This document shows positions 63,239 to 64,000 of a stretch of DNA of 64,000 nt, piece after piece. The stretch's first letter is position 1, and every line of letters starts with the position of its first letter. The notes beneath the pieces were generated by a model. It was not told where the DNA came from, did not search any database, and worked only from the letters and a program-made list of their open reading frames with translations. Where the stretch lies: contig NZ_CP107551.1 of the NCBI RefSeq assembly GCF_025837095.1, positions 3,590,668-3,654,667 on the forward strand. Reading direction: 5' to 3'. The DNA comes from Rhodococcus sp. Z13 (GTDB taxonomy: Bacteria > Actinomycetota > Actinomycetes > Mycobacteriales > Mycobacteriaceae). A program made the translations under genes and the position numbers.

Positions 63239-63868
63239 TTACTCGACGACGCCGCAGGCCAGACGCGCACCGAGGTTGTCCTGGTGGACGATCACCGAGG
63301 CGCCGTCCTCGTCCTGCAGATCCTCGAGGGAGAAGGCGGAGGTGGTGACGGTCGCGGTGGCGCTGCCGTCCTCGCGGACGACCAGCGAGACCAGGTCGCC
63401 GCTCTCCGGGACGGAGGTGTTGCCACCGGCCTGCAGGTGCGCACCCGCGGACAGGAACGCGCCGGGCTCGCCACCGGCCGGCGGCGCGGACTCGGCCTCG
63501 CAACGGCCGAACTCGTGGATGTGCACGCCGTGGTAGCCGGGCTCGAGGCCCTCGACCTCGATGGTCACCTCGACGTCGTCGCCGTGCTCGACGAAGGTGA
63601 CGGTGCCGGCGGAGTCACCGGTGACGGTCTCCAGCTCGGCGGTGAGCGTGGCGGACGAGGCCGCACCGGCGGCGGTGGGCTCGGTGCCGTGGTCGTCGCC
63701 GTGGCCCTCGGAGGCCGGAGCAGCGGCCCCGGTCCACACCGGCGGCGTGGTACCCACCTCGGTCGTCGGTTCCTCGGAGTTCGAGCACGCGGTCAGGCCC
63801 ACCGCAGCGATCGCGACGATCGGGGCCAGAGCACGCCAGGACATGCGACGGGTGGAACTGGAGACCAT
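63239..63868 (-). CDS. sodC: Cu-Zn type superoxide dismutase lipoprotein
   Basis: This 209-residue exported protein has a lipobox (VGLTACS) and an acidic/histidine linker (SEGHGDDHG). The SOD domain has copper ligands in HGVHIHEFGRC and AHLQAGG and a late IVHQDN. The stretch GGNTSVPESGDLVSL lacks the histidines and HxGDL pattern of zinc-binding family members, as described for the zinc-free but active M. tuberculosis SodC. ATG 63868 is chosen because AGGAG is 7 bases upstream. It detoxifies superoxide at the cell surface. Confidence 0.93.
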   Translation of the reverse strand: MVSSSTRRMSWRALAPIVAIAAVGLTACSNSEEPTTEVGTTPPVWTGAAAPASEGHGDDHGTEPTAAGAASSATLTAELETVTGDSAGTVTFVEHGDDVEVTIEVEGLEPGYHGVHIHEFGRCEAESAPPAGGEPGAFLSAGAHLQAGGNTSVPESGDLVSLVVREDGSATATVTTSAFSLEDLQDEDGASVIVHQDNLGARLACGVVE

Positions 63869-63975
63869 CAAACCGCTCCTTCGAAGTGCCGAAAAGTCAC
63901 CCGATCATAACCGGGGCCCCGGAAGGCCTCGAGGCGTGTCGGGGCGCAACCGTCCCGGGCTATCCGGAGGTGACG

Positions 63976-64000
63976 ATGACGATGACACCGGGAGCGGCGT
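63976..64000 (+). CDS. Start of a gene running off the right edge
   Basis: A GGAGG site at 63966-63970 precedes in-frame ATG codons at 63976 and 63982 (and an overlapping GTG at 63970). The peptide begins MTMTPGAA. It would be divergent from sodC. Too little is present to name it. Confidence 0.35.

Overview
The window is high-GC DNA (roughly 70 percent) with many GTG and some TTG starts and tightly overlapping operons, typical of a mycolic-acid actinobacterium. A Rhodococcus or close relative is the best guess. The pointers are an antigen-85/mycoloyltransferase-type esterase, a groEL2-type chaperonin with CIRCE elements, and the neighbourhood sodC - carboxylate-amine ligase - (CDC48-like ATPase, pssA, psd) - groEL2. 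As I recall it, that order and orientation match the Mycobacterium tuberculosis Rv0432-Rv0440 region. Here an Mrp antiporter operon sits inside it.

Layout. 0-5 kb: small unknowns, an SDR, a wax-ester-synthase-like acyltransferase and an S9 prolyl oligopeptidase. 5-10.5 kb: a LacI regulator facing a translationally coupled quinate/shikimate operon (transporter, dehydroquinase, shikimate/quinate dehydrogenase, two-domain dehydroshikimate dehydratase) that should yield protocatechuate. 10.5-12.3 kb: an alpha/beta hydrolase and a nitroreductase. 12.3-15.7 kb: an unusual envelope-like locus with two copies of a 67-residue PspC-like gene in a segmental duplication. They flank a mycoloyltransferase-like esterase and two tiny hydrophobic peptide genes (30 and 25 residues). 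A 74-residue glycine-rich gene and a 40-residue peptide gene follow.

16-42 kb is an accessory catabolic island. The perfect palindrome ATTGGATCCAAT occurs in front of every apparent transcription unit except the GntR gene itself, which has a degenerate copy: MFS transporter, copper amine oxidase, a PLP-FAD fusion enzyme, amidohydrolase-creatininase-aldehyde dehydrogenase, a deaminase-like gene, a Rieske oxygenase-glutamine synthetase-like ligase-cyclase-gamma-glutamyltransferase-GMC oxidoreductase operon, a small membrane protein, and a dipeptide-type ABC importer operon with a YtcJ amidohydrolase and a ferredoxin reductase. One FCD-type GntR regulator (19498-20193) lies within it. I read this as a single regulon for uptake and breakdown of an amine or amide compound, probably aromatic, whose identity the sequence does not reveal.

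42-64 kb is conserved core: groEL2 with two CIRCE-like operators, a secreted protein, a HAD phosphatase, htpG, a DadA-like oxidase, a PadR regulator with repeat operators, a DUF1707 membrane protein, an SRPBCC protein, psd-pssA-AAA ATPase-membrane protein, mrpA(B)CDEFG, a carboxylate-amine ligase and a lipoprotein SodC that appears to lack zinc ligands. I saw no tRNA, rRNA, insertion sequence or CRISPR array.
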